Origin: Phyllobacterium trifolii
GTDB lineage: Bacteria > Pseudomonadota > Alphaproteobacteria > Rhizobiales > Rhizobiaceae
Assembly: GCF_014192095.1 (NCBI RefSeq)
Contig: NZ_JACHXN010000002.1
Coordinates: 248,001-312,000 of the forward strand
DNA: 64,000 nucleotides
Direction of reading: 5' to 3'
Shown: positions 10,146 through 19,896 of the stretch, piece by piece
Position numbering within the stretch: position 1 is the stretch's first letter
How the letters are laid out: each line of letters opens with the position of its first letter
Notes under the pieces: model-generated
Databases searched by the model: none
Told to the model about the DNA's origin: nothing
The model's input: the letters and a program-made list of their open reading frames with translations, nothing else
Made by a program: the position numbers and the translations under genes

Positions 10146-10316
10146 TTTGATCGCAAGCCCAAATAGAATATTTTCGGAGAGTTCGATGTTCTGAGGGCCG
10201 CCGGCAACGGTGGGTCTATACTCGCTATCAGCGGTTGCGGCCGTGTCAATCCAACTTCGCCACGCAACCCTGCCGCAATTAGACTTTTGAGCCCTTCGTC
10301 AAATTCTTTGGTACGG

Positions 10317-10334
10317 CTGTCATTCAAATGTTAA
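10317..10334 (+). promoter_or_regulatory. Candidate PHO box upstream of pstS-like gene
   Basis: CTGTCAT-TCAA-ATGTTAA has a perfect first half-site of the rhizobial PhoB consensus (CTGTCAT-N4-CTGTCAT), the right 11-nt spacing, and a weak second half (4 of 7). It lies about 130 bp before a phosphate-binding protein gene. The rest of the 317-bp gap 10146-10462 shows no convincing ORF. Confidence 0.45.
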
Positions 10335-10462
10335 CGAAACGAAATACTTAAATCATGAGGAAATTTGTAATATTCAAGACGGCCGGACGAGCTGTCTTGG
10401 AAGAGAGTTTTTGCGCGCTTGATAATACATGCTGGCGTTAGATTCGATGGCGGGGCTCAGCG

Positions 10463-11542
10463 ATGGACAGGCACTTTCTTTGTATCCGATCGATTGGAGC
10501 AGCAATTGCAGGCGCCACGATCGCGGCTATCGTTTTGTGTTTCGGCACGTCCTCCCAGGCGGAACCCATTCGCGGTGCTGGCTCGACTTTTGCAGCACCA
10601 GTGATCGCCGCATGGTCGCAAGCCTATCGAGATGCTCGGGTGGACGGCGGTGACTTCATATCGCCCGACTGGACAGTCGACTACGAACTCGTTGGTTCGC
10701 TTGCCGGCGTAATGCGGCTCGACCAACCTGAACTCGACTTTGCAGCGACTGATGTCCCTGTTAATCCAGCCGATCTGAAAAGACACGGGCGCGAGCAGTT
10801 TCCGATCGTATTCGGCAGCGTTGCCGTGGTCGCAAATATCAACGGCTTTGAAAATGGGCGTTTGCGGCTTTCTGGCCCGGTGCTGGCCGACATCTATCTC
10901 GATAGGATAAGGTCCTGGTCCGACCCGGCCATCAAGGCTTTGAACCCGGATGCCGCCCTACCCGATCTAAAGATCAGCGTGCTTTATCGCACAGATGGTT
11001 CCGGGACGACTTTTGCCTTTACCGAGTATCTGTCCGCCGTCAGTGCCGATTGGAAAAAGCTCCATGGTGCCGACACACTGATCAAATGGCCGGTTGGGAC
11101 AGGCGCTGAAGGCACGCAGGCTCTGATCAGTGCCGTCCACGCAACCAAGGGCGCGATCGCCTATGCCGAATATGGCCAAGTCGAGCGCGCCGGCCTTCCT
11201 TATGTATCGCTGCAGAACAAGGCGAACCATTTCGTGAAACCCGGTGCTGACGGCGTGCGGGATGCCGTGCACGCCATTGCCTGGGAAAAGACGCAGGACT
11301 TTCACGCCATATTGACTGACCTGCCTGGTGCCAATGCCTATCCCATAACCGCCGCGACCTTTGCGGTGGTCCCGGTCGTTGGACGTGCGGTAGATCGCTA
11401 CGGCCGTGTTCATGATCTCTTCCGCCTCGCCTTCCAGATGGGCGCGGCCAAGGCGACCGAACTGGGCTATGTGCCGGTCCCGCCAGAACTGGTCAAGCAA
11501 ATCGAGGACTACTGGGCGAAAGTGCCAAGCATAGAGAACTGA
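10463..11542 (+). CDS. pstS: PstS-like periplasmic phosphate-binding protein
   Basis: A 359-residue protein with an N-terminal signal (AAIAGATIAAIVLCF...SSQA) and the PstS hallmarks: GAGSTFAAPVIAAW at the start of the mature protein and the phosphate-contacting loop RTDGSGTTFAFTEYL, then GTGAEGTQAL and IAYAEYGQ. It should bind phosphate in the periplasm. No pstC, pstA or pstB follows; the next gene is a Na/Pi cotransporter. It may deliver phosphate to a distant Pst permease or act in sensing. Confidence 0.9.
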   Translation: MDRHFLCIRSIGAAIAGATIAAIVLCFGTSSQAEPIRGAGSTFAAPVIAAWSQAYRDARVDGGDFISPDWTVDYELVGSLAGVMRLDQPELDFAATDVPVNPADLKRHGREQFPIVFGSVAVVANINGFENGRLRLSGPVLADIYLDRIRSWSDPAIKALNPDAALPDLKISVLYRTDGSGTTFAFTEYLSAVSADWKKLHGADTLIKWPVGTGAEGTQALISAVHATKGAIAYAEYGQVERAGLPYVSLQNKANHFVKPGADGVRDAVHAIAWEKTQDFHAILTDLPGANAYPITAATFAVVPVVGRAVDRYGRVHDLFRLAFQMGAAKATELGYVPVPPELVKQIEDYWAKVPSIEN

Positions 11543-11631
11543 TAACCCTTCGGTTGCCGCGGCAAGGGGACCGCACAACTGAACAGACGGATGTAATTGC
11601 GCCACCATGGCGCCTTTTGGGGACAGAGCGG

Positions 11632-13359
11632 ATGAATATAGACCTCTTCAAGGACGTTTTCGTTCCAGTCATTGGCGGGTTGGGCATCTTCATGCTCGGG
11701 CTCGAGTTCATGTCGAATGGCATTCAGGCGCTATCTGTGACGAAGATGCGAGCGTTTCTCGCGAAGGCGGCCGGGACACCCGTAAAAGGTGTTATTGCCG
11801 GAACGCTGATTACCGGCATCATCCAATCGTCGACGGCTATGACCGTGATGGTGGTCGGCCTTGTAAACGCTGGTGTCGTAGCGCTCAGGCCGGCTATCAG
11901 CGTTATCATGGGCGCCAATATCGGCACAACACTCGGCAACGGCCTTATCGCGCTTCCACTCGGTCCGCTGGGTCTCATCCTCGCCGGGGTGTTCTCGCTG
12001 ATCTATTGCTTCGCGAAGAGTGAGAAAGTCCGCAATATAGCCTTGGCCTGTATGGGTTTCGCGCTCATTTTCTATGGGCTCAATTTGATGACCGGCGGCC
12101 TTCGTCCGTTGCGCAACATGCCAGAAGTGATGGACATCCTCTCCACGCTGACGGCTGATTCTTACTTCAACTTGATCAAATGCGTTCTGATCGCCGCGCT
12201 CGTTACGGCGATGATCCACTCTTCCTCCGCGACGATCGGCATCGTCATGGGTCTCGGGGCTGCCGGGATTCTCGACTGGACAACTGCTGTGGCTTTCTCG
12301 CTCGGCGCCGATCTTGGCACGACCATTACCTCGTGGATGGCGTCGCTGAACCTGTCCAAGAACGCCAAGCGTGCGGCCTATGCCCATATCTCCTTCAATA
12401 TCATCGGCGTCTGCATCACGGTTCCGCTCTTCTTCGTCTCGATCGAGGTGCTGAAATGGGTGATGCAATGGTTTGGCGGCGATCCGGGCATTCCGGTGAT
12501 CGTCGACGGGAAAGAAACTTTCCCGCTGGTCCCTGTCGCCGTTGGTCTCTTCTCGACCGTTTTCAATGTCTTCAACACGGTGGTGCTCTTTCCTTTCATC
12601 GGCGTCTTCGAGCGAGTCCTGTCGCGTGTGGGCCGAACCGATGCAGAGGATATAGAGGACTACTCCACCCCGAAATTCCTCGATCGCAAGCTCGCCGGTG
12701 ACTTTGCGAAAGCGATCCCGGCCGTGCAGCAGGAAACCGCCCGTCATTTGCAGGCCGGGGCATTATTCCTGGATATCGCCCGTTCATCCAAGGCGGCGCC
12801 ATCCGATCCGGGTGAACACTATCTCGCGACTGATATCCTTAGCCGGGACATTCGCAGTTACACCGCGTCGCTCATGAAGGAAGATCTTCCGTATGAGCAG
12901 CTCGACCTCATCGCAAGCCTGATTGAGGAGGCTGACTTTACTGCCGCATTGACAGAATCGATGCATCAGGTCGCCAGGCGGGTCAAACGCGAAAAATTTA
13001 CCCCGCAGGCCCAGCTAATCGTCGATACCGCCCTCGATAAACTCGACGCATCGCTACAAGACATCCTGCCGGACTATGGCGTCAAAAAACCGGATATGCC
13101 GGCAGGTCACGTCAGCTTGCCCGATGTAGAGGAACTTCGCGCACGAACTCTGGCGTTGGGACCGAATGCCGGCGCTGCCGAACGGGGCACCATGCTCGCC
13201 CTCCTCGGTTCCATTGAACGCGCTGAGCTCCTGATCCGCCGTATTGATCAAGAGCGCAAATCGGTCAATCGGCAGGCCGTTCTCGCCCGCTCGGCAGCTC
13301 ACAAGGAGAGACAACGCCCCGTTATTGATGGAGGCATGAGTCCAATGCCGGCAGAATAG
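11632..13359 (+). CDS. Na/Pi cotransporter with C-terminal PhoU-like domain
   Basis: A 575-residue inner-membrane transporter of the PNaS (NptA/YjbB) family. Two inverted membrane repeats carry the signature GIIQSSTAMTVM and MIHSSSATIGIV, with GANIGTTLGN and GADLGTTITSW. After about residue 350 a soluble, helical PhoU-like domain follows. The start at 11632 (MNIDLFKDVFVP) fits the family better than the in-frame ATG at 11554. It lies 89 bp after pstS, so both are probably expressed together. YjbB-type proteins can export phosphate when overproduced, so direction is uncertain. Confidence 0.9.
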   Translation: MNIDLFKDVFVPVIGGLGIFMLGLEFMSNGIQALSVTKMRAFLAKAAGTPVKGVIAGTLITGIIQSSTAMTVMVVGLVNAGVVALRPAISVIMGANIGTTLGNGLIALPLGPLGLILAGVFSLIYCFAKSEKVRNIALACMGFALIFYGLNLMTGGLRPLRNMPEVMDILSTLTADSYFNLIKCVLIAALVTAMIHSSSATIGIVMGLGAAGILDWTTAVAFSLGADLGTTITSWMASLNLSKNAKRAAYAHISFNIIGVCITVPLFFVSIEVLKWVMQWFGGDPGIPVIVDGKETFPLVPVAVGLFSTVFNVFNTVVLFPFIGVFERVLSRVGRTDAEDIEDYSTPKFLDRKLAGDFAKAIPAVQQETARHLQAGALFLDIARSSKAAPSDPGEHYLATDILSRDIRSYTASLMKEDLPYEQLDLIASLIEEADFTAALTESMHQVARRVKREKFTPQAQLIVDTALDKLDASLQDILPDYGVKKPDMPAGHVSLPDVEELRARTLALGPNAGAAERGTMLALLGSIERAELLIRRIDQERKSVNRQAVLARSAAHKERQRPVIDGGMSPMPAE

Positions 13360-13414
13360 GGGCAACTCAGCCGCTGCAACAGAACCGCCGCCGCGGCTAG
13401 AGGATTCAACTGTC

Positions 13415-14659
13415 CTACTCGAACACAATCGCCGGGGCGGCGCGTCCGCCCTTGGCGGATGCCAGCTGGTCCCAGACTTGTGCCGCGATCTCGCGATAGG
13501 CTTGTGCCTGCGGACCGTCGGGATTGCTGACAACTATAGGCGTTCCCGCGTCGGAGGTCTCGCGGATTTCCATCACCAGCGGCACCTCGCCGAGGAAGGG
13601 CACGCCGAGGCGTTCCGCCTCCTTGCGCGCGCCGCCGTGGCCGAAGATGTCGTAGCGTGTGCCGGTGTCCGGGGCGATGAAATAGCTCATGTTCTCGACG
13701 ATGCCGAGCAGCGGCACATCGACCTTCTTGAACATGTTCAAACCCTTGCGCGCATCGATCAGCGCGAGGTCCTGCGGCGTCGAGACGATGACCGCGCCGG
13801 CCAGCGGCACCTGCTGTGCCATGGTCAATTGCGCATCGCCGGTGCCGGGCGGCATATCGACGACGAGCACATCGAGGTCGCCCCACTGCACTTCGCGCAG
13901 CATCTGCGTCAGCGCCGACATGACCATCGGCCCGCGCCAGATCATCGGCGTTTCCTCATCGACGAGGAAGCCGATCGACATCACTTTGAGGCCATAACCT
14001 TCCATGGGCTTGAGCACGCGGCCGGACACAACCTCCGGCCTGCCATGCAGACCAAGCAGCCGAGGCATGGAGGGCCCGTAAATATCCGCATCCAGAATGC
14101 CGACGCTGTGGCCATTGGCCTTGAGCCCCAGCGCAAGATTGACGGCCGTCGTCGACTTGCCGACACCGCCCTTGCCCGAGGCAACCGCGATGATCGCGCC
14201 GACTCCGGGAACGCCTGATTTGACCGGCGCGCCGTGGCTGTGTCCATGCGCCGCTTGCGCGGGTGCACCTTGGGCTGCCGCGCCACTCTGGGCCACGACA
14301 CGCGGTGGCGGAACTGCGCCCGCCGGAGCCGGACGTTGCGCCGGGCGCGCTGGGGGTGTTGGCCGGGGCGGGGCGTCATCGCTTGTCGGTCCGCCTTTTT
14401 TCTCGGCGGTCAGCGCAACGATAGCGCCGTTAACCCCCGGCATCGCCTTGACGACACGCTCGGCGGCGGCGCGCAAAGGTTCGAGTTCCTGCGCTCGCGC
14501 GGCCGGTACGGTGATCGAGAAGAACACCTTGTTGTCGGCGATGAAAATATCCGAAACCAGCCCGAGCTCGACAATGTTGCTGTTGAAGTCCGGCCCAGTC
14601 ACCGTCTTCAATTGCTCGAGCACCTGCTCTTGGGTCACGCCTGCCATTCTAAATTCCAT
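13415..14659 (-). CDS. apbC: Mrp/ApbC-type P-loop iron-sulfur carrier ATPase
   Basis: About 414 residues: an N-terminal MIP18/DUF59 domain (VLEQLKTVTGPDFNSNIVE), a Pro/Ala-rich linker with a His-rich patch AAHGHSHGAP, and a MinD-like ATPase domain with deviant Walker A SGKGGVGKST, Walker B VVDMPPGTGDAQLT and ILDADIYGPSMPRLLG. The cluster-binding CxxC seen in E. coli Mrp is absent: ENMSYFIAPDTG stands in its place. The start at 14659 has GGAAGGA 9 nt upstream; TTG 14677 and ATG 14647 are alternatives. It probably carries or inserts Fe-S clusters. Confidence 0.9.
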   Translation of the reverse strand: MEFRMAGVTQEQVLEQLKTVTGPDFNSNIVELGLVSDIFIADNKVFFSITVPAARAQELEPLRAAAERVVKAMPGVNGAIVALTAEKKGGPTSDDAPPRPTPPARPAQRPAPAGAVPPPRVVAQSGAAAQGAPAQAAHGHSHGAPVKSGVPGVGAIIAVASGKGGVGKSTTAVNLALGLKANGHSVGILDADIYGPSMPRLLGLHGRPEVVSGRVLKPMEGYGLKVMSIGFLVDEETPMIWRGPMVMSALTQMLREVQWGDLDVLVVDMPPGTGDAQLTMAQQVPLAGAVIVSTPQDLALIDARKGLNMFKKVDVPLLGIVENMSYFIAPDTGTRYDIFGHGGARKEAERLGVPFLGEVPLVMEIRETSDAGTPIVVSNPDGPQAQAYREIAAQVWDQLASAKGGRAAPAIVFE

Positions 14660-14738
14660 CCCTGTCATTCCTTCCAACTCAAATAGTGCAGTTGGAGCGA
14701 ATCGCCAATGGTGAATTGCATCTAGGCGCAGCGCCTCG

Positions 14739-14853
14739 CCCTCCCCCTTGTGGGGAGGGAAGCTGCGTAGCAGCAGGGAGGGGTATCTTGCGGCCGCCTG
14801 AATAAGCCCCCTCCCCGTCGCTTCGCTCCATCCCTCCCCACAAGGGGGAGGGT
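14739..14853. repeat. Intergenic palindromic repeat, copy 2
   Basis: Second copy of the element at 4264-4352, in the gap between the mrp start and the hutF stop. The outer arms CCCTCCCCCTTGTGGGGAGG and CCTCCCCACAAGGGGGAGGG are longer and nearly perfect. The inner segments match copy 1, but the central spacer differs (TATCTTGCGGCCGCCTGAATAA), so the ends are conserved and the middle varies. Confidence 0.8.
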
Positions 14854-14887
14854 GAGGAGTCAGGCAAAACCGGTCAAAGATGCCGTA

Positions 14888-16270
14888 TTAAAGCTTGGAG
14901 AGGATCGGTGCCAGGCGCGCTTTATAAGCCGCGAATATTGCATCCCGGTCGCGGTGTCGGCCTTCATGCACCACATGCCGTCCGGCTGACCAGACATCGC
15001 TGACCGCGTGGCGGTCGCCCGCGAAGACCCAGCCGTCGAGCAGCCGGTCGCCTTTCAGCCCCAGCAGCGCAGGGTTTTGAGCATCGAGCGCGATCATGTC
15101 GGCCCATTTGCCTGGCGCGAGACTGCCCGCGTCGCGGCCGAGAGCCTGCGCACCGCCGGCGAGCGCCGTATCGTAGAGTGTGCGGCCGCAGGATTTGCCG
15201 ACGACGGACAGCGTAACGCGGGAGACGTCACGCAAACGCTGGCTGTATTCAAGCTGGCGCAGCTCCTCCGATGGCGAAATGCGGATGTTGGAGTCCGATC
15301 CCGTGCCGAAGCGCCCGCCTGCAGCGAGATAATTCACCCCGTCGAATATACCATCGCCGAGATTGGCCTCGGTGATCGGACATAAGCCGACAACCGCGCC
15401 ACTCTGTGCGACTCGGCGCGTTTCTTGCTGCGTCATGTGCGTCGAGTGGATCAGGCACCAGCGCTCACCGACCGGCAGGTGATCGAGCAGCCATGTCATC
15501 GAGCGTTGTCCGTAAGCCGCCTGCACTTCTTCGATCTCCGGGATCTGCTCGGCAATATGAATGTGGAACGGCATGCCGCGAAAATGCTGTTCCAGCGCCT
15601 TCAGATCGCTTTCGTTGACGGCGCGGATCGAATGCGGCGCGACGCCGAAACCCGCATCGGCGCTGACAGCTTTGGCCGCTTCCTGCGCCTGCCCGGCCAG
15701 TTTCGCATAGCGGTCGAAATCATTGCCGAAGCGCAATTGCCCGCCCGCCAGTGCCCGTCCGTCTACGCCGCCCTGCATGTAGGCGACCGGCAGCAGCGTC
15801 AGGCCGATGCCCGTGGCGCCTGCCGCTGCCGCGATCCGTTCAGACAACTCTGCGAGATTGGCGTAGGGCTGCCCGCCCGGCTGGTGGTGTACATAGTGAA
15901 ATTCCGCAACGCTGGAATAGCCGGACTCCAGCATCTCGACGAAAGCGAAGGCGGCGATCGCCTCGATATCCTCAGGGTCCAGAATGTCGAGGAAACGGTA
16001 CATGATCTCGCGCCACGTCCAGAAGCTGTCGCGCCCCGCAGGGCTGCGTGCTTCGGAAAGCCCGGCCATCGCCCGCTGGAATGTGTGACTGTGGAGGTTT
16101 GCCTGCGCCGGCAGCAGGACATCTACGGCGTAAGCATTCGGTGCAGTCTCGTTCCCGGCCACAACCGAGCCAATGCGGCCCACGCTGTCGATCTCGATCA
16201 GAACATTGTTCTCCCAGCCATTCGGCGTGAGCGCTGTCCGGGCGAACACCGATTTTCTAGCCTCAGTCAT
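14888..16270 (-). CDS. hutF: Formimidoylglutamate deiminase
   Basis: A 460-residue amidohydrolase that converts N-formimidoyl-L-glutamate to N-formyl-L-glutamate plus ammonia, the fourth step of the five-step histidine pathway. Metal and catalytic motifs are NLHSHTFQRAMAG, HIHIAEQ, IHSTHM and TGSDSNIRISPSEELR. The start at 16270 (MTEARKS) follows GGGAGGAAAG; the longer upstream extension of the frame would cross the divergent hutI promoter. It is transcribed away from hutI with a HutC-type operator between, so one repressor can control both arms. Confidence 0.95.
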   Translation of the reverse strand: MTEARKSVFARTALTPNGWENNVLIEIDSVGRIGSVVAGNETAPNAYAVDVLLPAQANLHSHTFQRAMAGLSEARSPAGRDSFWTWREIMYRFLDILDPEDIEAIAAFAFVEMLESGYSSVAEFHYVHHQPGGQPYANLAELSERIAAAAGATGIGLTLLPVAYMQGGVDGRALAGGQLRFGNDFDRYAKLAGQAQEAAKAVSADAGFGVAPHSIRAVNESDLKALEQHFRGMPFHIHIAEQIPEIEEVQAAYGQRSMTWLLDHLPVGERWCLIHSTHMTQQETRRVAQSGAVVGLCPITEANLGDGIFDGVNYLAAGGRFGTGSDSNIRISPSEELRQLEYSQRLRDVSRVTLSVVGKSCGRTLYDTALAGGAQALGRDAGSLAPGKWADMIALDAQNPALLGLKGDRLLDGWVFAGDRHAVSDVWSAGRHVVHEGRHRDRDAIFAAYKARLAPILSKL

Positions 16271-16298
16271 TTCTTTCCTCCCGCCGGATTGACACGTT

Positions 16299-16310
16299 AT
16301 GTATATACAT
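16299..16310. promoter_or_regulatory. HutC-type operator between hutF and hutI
   Basis: The perfect palindrome ATGTATATACAT contains TGTA-N2-TACA, the core of the known HutC binding site, and is flanked by near-symmetrical ACGTT/AACGT. It lies 29 bp before the hutF start and 45 bp before the hutI start. The hutC gene at the end of the hutI arm encodes the presumed repressor, released by urocanate. Confidence 0.8.
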
Positions 16311-16354
16311 ATTAACGTTACGGGCAAGACCAAAAAGGGAGCGGGCTGCGGCCG

Positions 16355-17548
16355 ATGAGGAAAATTCTGTCCGGATTGAGGATCGCCACGCTGGAAGATA
16401 TCGGCGCGCCGTATGGCCTCATTGAAAACGGCGCGATCGGCATCGATGGCGAGCGGATAGCCTGGGTTGGACAGTCCATCCCTTCCGACTGGAATGATGT
16501 CGAGCGCCAGGATTTCGGCGGCAGGCTGGCGACCCCTGCCCTCATCGATTGCCACACGCATCTGGTCTTTGGCGGTAATCGCGCCCGCGAGTTCGAGATG
16601 CGGCTCGAAGGCGCGACCTATGAGGACATCGCCCGCGCCGGCGGCGGCATCGTCTCCTCGGTCAAATCGACCAATGCCCTGAACGAAGAGGTGCTCCTTG
16701 CGCAAAGCCTGCCGCGACTCGATACCTTGCTTGCCGAGGGCGTCTCCACTGTCGAGATAAAATCCGGCTACGGGCTGAACATCGACGCCGAGCTGAAGAT
16801 GCTGCGCGTCGCGCGCCGCCTCGCCACCATGCGTCCTGTGCGCATCCGCACAAGCTACCTTGCTGCCCATGCGACACCGCCGGAGTACAAGGGCCGGCCT
16901 GATGACTATATTTCCGAAGTCGTCCTGCCCGGTCTCGATGACGCACATGCGGAAGGTCTCGTCGATGCGGTGGATGGGTTCTGCGAGGGCATCGCGTTCT
17001 CGCCCGCACAGATCGCCCGCGTTTTCGACAAGGCGAAATCACTCGGCTTGCCGGTCAAGCTCCACGCCGAACAGCTCTCCAACCTGGGCGGGGCCAAGCT
17101 CGCGGCGTCGTATGGCGCGTTGTCCGCCGACCATCTCGAATACCTCGATGAGGAAGGCGCCAGCGCCATGGCGGCTGCCGGAACAGTCGCGGTGCTTCTT
17201 CCGGGCGCGTTCTATGCCCTGCGCGAAGAGCGCGCGCCGCCTGTCCAGATCCTGCGCGATGCCGGTGTCCGCATCGCCGTCGCCACCGATTGCAATCCCG
17301 GCACATCGCCGCTCACTTCGCTGCTCCTGACAATGAATATGGCATGCACGTTTTTCCGGCTGACCGTCGAAGAAGCGCTTGCCGGCGCCACGCGTGAAGC
17401 CGCGCGCGCCCTGGGCCTCGCTGACGAAATCGGCGCCATTGCGCCGGGCAAACGCGCCGAGATCGCCATCTGGAACGCAGAGCAACCAGCGGAACTTTGC
17501 TATCGCATCGGTTTCAACCCGCTCCACCAGCTCGTTTTGAAAGCATAA
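16355..17548 (+). CDS. hutI: Imidazolonepropionase
   Basis: A 397-residue metal-dependent amidohydrolase hydrolysing 4-imidazolone-5-propionate to N-formimidoyl-L-glutamate, the third step of histidine breakdown. Visible are the metal ligands in [23 protein letters not shown], the His of [17 protein letters not shown], and Asp in [10 protein letters not shown]. It is the first gene of the plus-strand hut operon. A GGGAGCGGG stretch lies somewhat far (about 12 nt) before the ATG. Confidence 0.96.
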   Translation: MRKILSGLRIATLEDIGAPYGLIENGAIGIDGERIAWVGQSIPSDWNDVERQDFGGRLATPALIDCHTHLVFGGNRAREFEMRLEGATYEDIARAGGGIVSSVKSTNALNEEVLLAQSLPRLDTLLAEGVSTVEIKSGYGLNIDAELKMLRVARRLATMRPVRIRTSYLAAHATPPEYKGRPDDYISEVVLPGLDDAHAEGLVDAVDGFCEGIAFSPAQIARVFDKAKSLGLPVKLHAEQLSNLGGAKLAASYGALSADHLEYLDEEGASAMAAAGTVAVLLPGAFYALREERAPPVQILRDAGVRIAVATDCNPGTSPLTSLLLTMNMACTFFRLTVEEALAGATREAARALGLADEIGAIAPGKRAEIAIWNAEQPAELCYRIGFNPLHQLVLKA

Positions 17549-17554
17549 TTGACG

Positions 17555-19096
17555 ATGACAATAACACTCCATCCCGGCGCAGTGCCACTTGCCACTCTCG
17601 AAACGATCTACTGGCATGGCACGCCGGCAAAGCTCGATGCGTCCTTCCATGCCGGGATCGAATCGGCAGCGAAACGAATTGCCGAAATCGCCGCCGGGAA
17701 TGCGCCGGTCTATGGCATCAATACCGGCTTCGGCAAACTTGCCTCGATCCGGATCGATGCTGCCGATGTCGGAACGCTGCAACGCAATCTCATCCTGTCC
17801 CATTGCTGCGGCGTCGGTAATGCGCTGCCGGAAAATATCGTACGCCTCATCATGTCGCTGAAGCTCATCTCGCTCGGTCGCGGCGCGTCCGGCGTGCGGC
17901 CGGAACTCATCAGCCTGATCGAAGCCATGCTGGAAAAAGGCGTGATCCCGGTCATTCCGGAGAAGGGTTCCGTCGGCGCTTCCGGTGATCTTGCGCCCCT
18001 CGCCCACATGGCCGCGGCGATGATCGGTGAAGGCGACGTCACGTTCGAGGCGAGACAGATGCCGGCCGCCGAGGGCCTTGCCCAGGCGGGCCTCAAGCCG
18101 GTCGTGCTCGCGGCCAAGGAAGGTCTCGCGCTTATCAACGGCACGCAGGTTTCGACGGCTCTCGCGCTTGCGGGGCTGTTTCGCGCCCACCGCGCAGGTC
18201 AGTCGGCACTGATCACCGGCGCGCTCTCAACGGACGCCGCCATGGGCTCGTCAGCACCGTTCCATCCGGATATTCATGCATTGCGCGGTCATCGCGGCCA
18301 GATCGATACGGGCACGGCACTTCGGCGATTGCTCGAAAACTCGCCCATTCGCGAGAGCCACATCGAGGGCGACGAGCGCGTGCAGGATCCTTATTGCATC
18401 CGCTGCCAGCCGCAGGTGGACGGCGCCTGCCTCGACCTGTTGCGCATGGCGGCGCGTACGCTCGAAATCGAGGCCAACGCCGTTACCGACAATCCGCTGG
18501 TACTCAGTGATGGCTCCGTCGTCTCGGGCGGCAACTTCCATGCGGAGCCGGTCGCCTTCGCCGCCGACCAGATCGCGCTCGCCATTTGTGAAATCGGCGC
18601 GATCGCCCAGCGCCGCATCGCCCTTCTGGTCGATCCGGCCCTGAGCTACGGCCTGCCCGCGTTCCTTGCCAGAAAGCCCGGCCTCAACTCCGGCCTGATG
18701 ATTGCAGAAGTCACATCCGCCGCGCTCATGTCGGAAAACAAGCAGATGTCACATCCGGCGTCGGTGGATTCGACGCCGACCTCGGCCAATCAGGAAGATC
18801 ACGTATCGATGGCCTGCCATGGCGCGCGCCGCCTGTTGCAGATGACGGACAATCTGTTCTCGATCATCGGCATCGAGGCGCTGACAGCCGCACAAGGGAT
18901 CGACCTGCGCGAACCCCTGCAGACCAGCCCGGAACTCACCCGCGCGCATGGCGTTATTCGGGTCGCAGTGCCAACACTCGACGAGGACCGTTATATGGCT
19001 CCAGACTTGAAATCCGTTTCCGATCTCGTTGCTTCGGGCGCGCTCAACGCCGCGATTTCTTCTGATATTCTGCCGGTTCTGGATACACAATTATGA
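17555..19096 (+). CDS. hutH: Histidine ammonia-lyase
   Basis: A 513-residue enzyme converting L-histidine to urocanate and ammonia, the first step. The MIO cofactor forms from Ala-Ser-Gly in [14 protein letters not shown]. Other family blocks are [41 protein letters not shown] and [10 protein letters not shown]. The ATG at 17555 is 7 bp after the hutI stop; a TTG at 17549 is a weaker option. Its stop overlaps the hutG start. Confidence 0.97.
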   Translation: MTITLHPGAVPLATLETIYWHGTPAKLDASFHAGIESAAKRIAEIAAGNAPVYGINTGFGKLASIRIDAADVGTLQRNLILSHCCGVGNALPENIVRLIMSLKLISLGRGASGVRPELISLIEAMLEKGVIPVIPEKGSVGASGDLAPLAHMAAAMIGEGDVTFEARQMPAAEGLAQAGLKPVVLAAKEGLALINGTQVSTALALAGLFRAHRAGQSALITGALSTDAAMGSSAPFHPDIHALRGHRGQIDTGTALRRLLENSPIRESHIEGDERVQDPYCIRCQPQVDGACLDLLRMAARTLEIEANAVTDNPLVLSDGSVVSGGNFHAEPVAFAADQIALAICEIGAIAQRRIALLVDPALSYGLPAFLARKPGLNSGLMIAEVTSAALMSENKQMSHPASVDSTPTSANQEDHVSMACHGARRLLQMTDNLFSIIGIEALTAAQGIDLREPLQTSPELTRAHGVIRVAVPTLDEDRYMAPDLKSVSDLVASGALNAAISSDILPVLDTQL

Positions 19097-19896
19097 ATGT
19101 GGTTGACGTCAAACAGGGATCATCCCCGATCATTCTCGGCTTTCCGCACACGGGGACCGAGGTGCCCGCCGACATTCACGCCCGGCTCAACGAAACTGGC
19201 CAGATGCTCGCGGATACGGACTGGCACATTGACAAGCTCTACGACGGCTTGCTGCCAGAGGTCACGACCGTCCGCGCTACCTTTCATCGCTATGTGATCG
19301 ATGCTAATCGCGATCCCTCGGGCGTCAGTCTTTACCCCGGGCAGAATACCACCGGACTCATTCCCGATACCGATTTCGACGGCAAGCCGATCTGGCGCGG
19401 TGGCGAGAAGCCGACGGCAGCGGACATCGAATACCGGCTGAAACAGTTCCACAGCCCTTACCATGTGGCACTGGCCAAGGAGATCGAACGCGTGCACGAA
19501 GCCCATGGCCTTGTCGTTCTGTACGATTGCCACTCCATACGTTCGCACATCCCGTTTCTCTTCCAGGGCAAGCTTCCGGATTTCAACATTGGCACCAATG
19601 AGGGCAACAGCTGTTCCCCGGAAATCGCCTCGGCAGTTGGCCGTATCGCATTTGCGGCGCGCGGCTATGACGCCGTCATCAACGGCCGGTTCAAGGGTGG
19701 CTGGACAACGCGGCACTATGGCCAGCCAAAGCTCGGCATCCACGCCATCCAGATGGAACTGACGCAGTCCTCGCATCTGACGAAAGAAGCGCCGCCTTTC
19801 GCCTATGACGAGGCTAAAGCCGAACGGCTGCGCAAGCACCTCAAAGACATTCTCGAAATCATCCGACAGACCGCGATCAAGTTGGGGAGCAAATAA
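19093..19896 (+). CDS. hutG: N-formylglutamate deformylase
   Basis: A 267-residue N-formylglutamate amidohydrolase, releasing formate and L-glutamate in the last step. Family motifs are [12 protein letters not shown] at the N-terminus, [24 protein letters not shown] and [16 protein letters not shown]. It overlaps hutH by 4 nt (ATGA) and hutU by 1 nt (TAATG), so translation is coupled. With HutF this gives the formylglutamate route, not the formamide route of enteric bacteria. Confidence 0.95.
   Translation: MNVVDVKQGSSPIILGFPHTGTEVPADIHARLNETGQMLADTDWHIDKLYDGLLPEVTTVRATFHRYVIDANRDPSGVSLYPGQNTTGLIPDTDFDGKPIWRGGEKPTAADIEYRLKQFHSPYHVALAKEIERVHEAHGLVVLYDCHSIRSHIPFLFQGKLPDFNIGTNEGNSCSPEIASAVGRIAFAARGYDAVINGRFKGGWTTRHYGQPKLGIHAIQMELTQSSHLTKEAPPFAYDEAKAERLRKHLKDILEIIRQTAIKLGSK

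Noticed and set aside
15425-16315. Plus-strand 296-residue frame opposite hutF
   Set aside because: It is the antisense of a clear amidohydrolase and shows no domain of its own.
16271-16948. N-terminal extension of hutF to 16948
   Set aside because: It would run through the divergent promoter, the HutC operator and the start of hutI. A strong ribosome-binding site marks the start at 16270.
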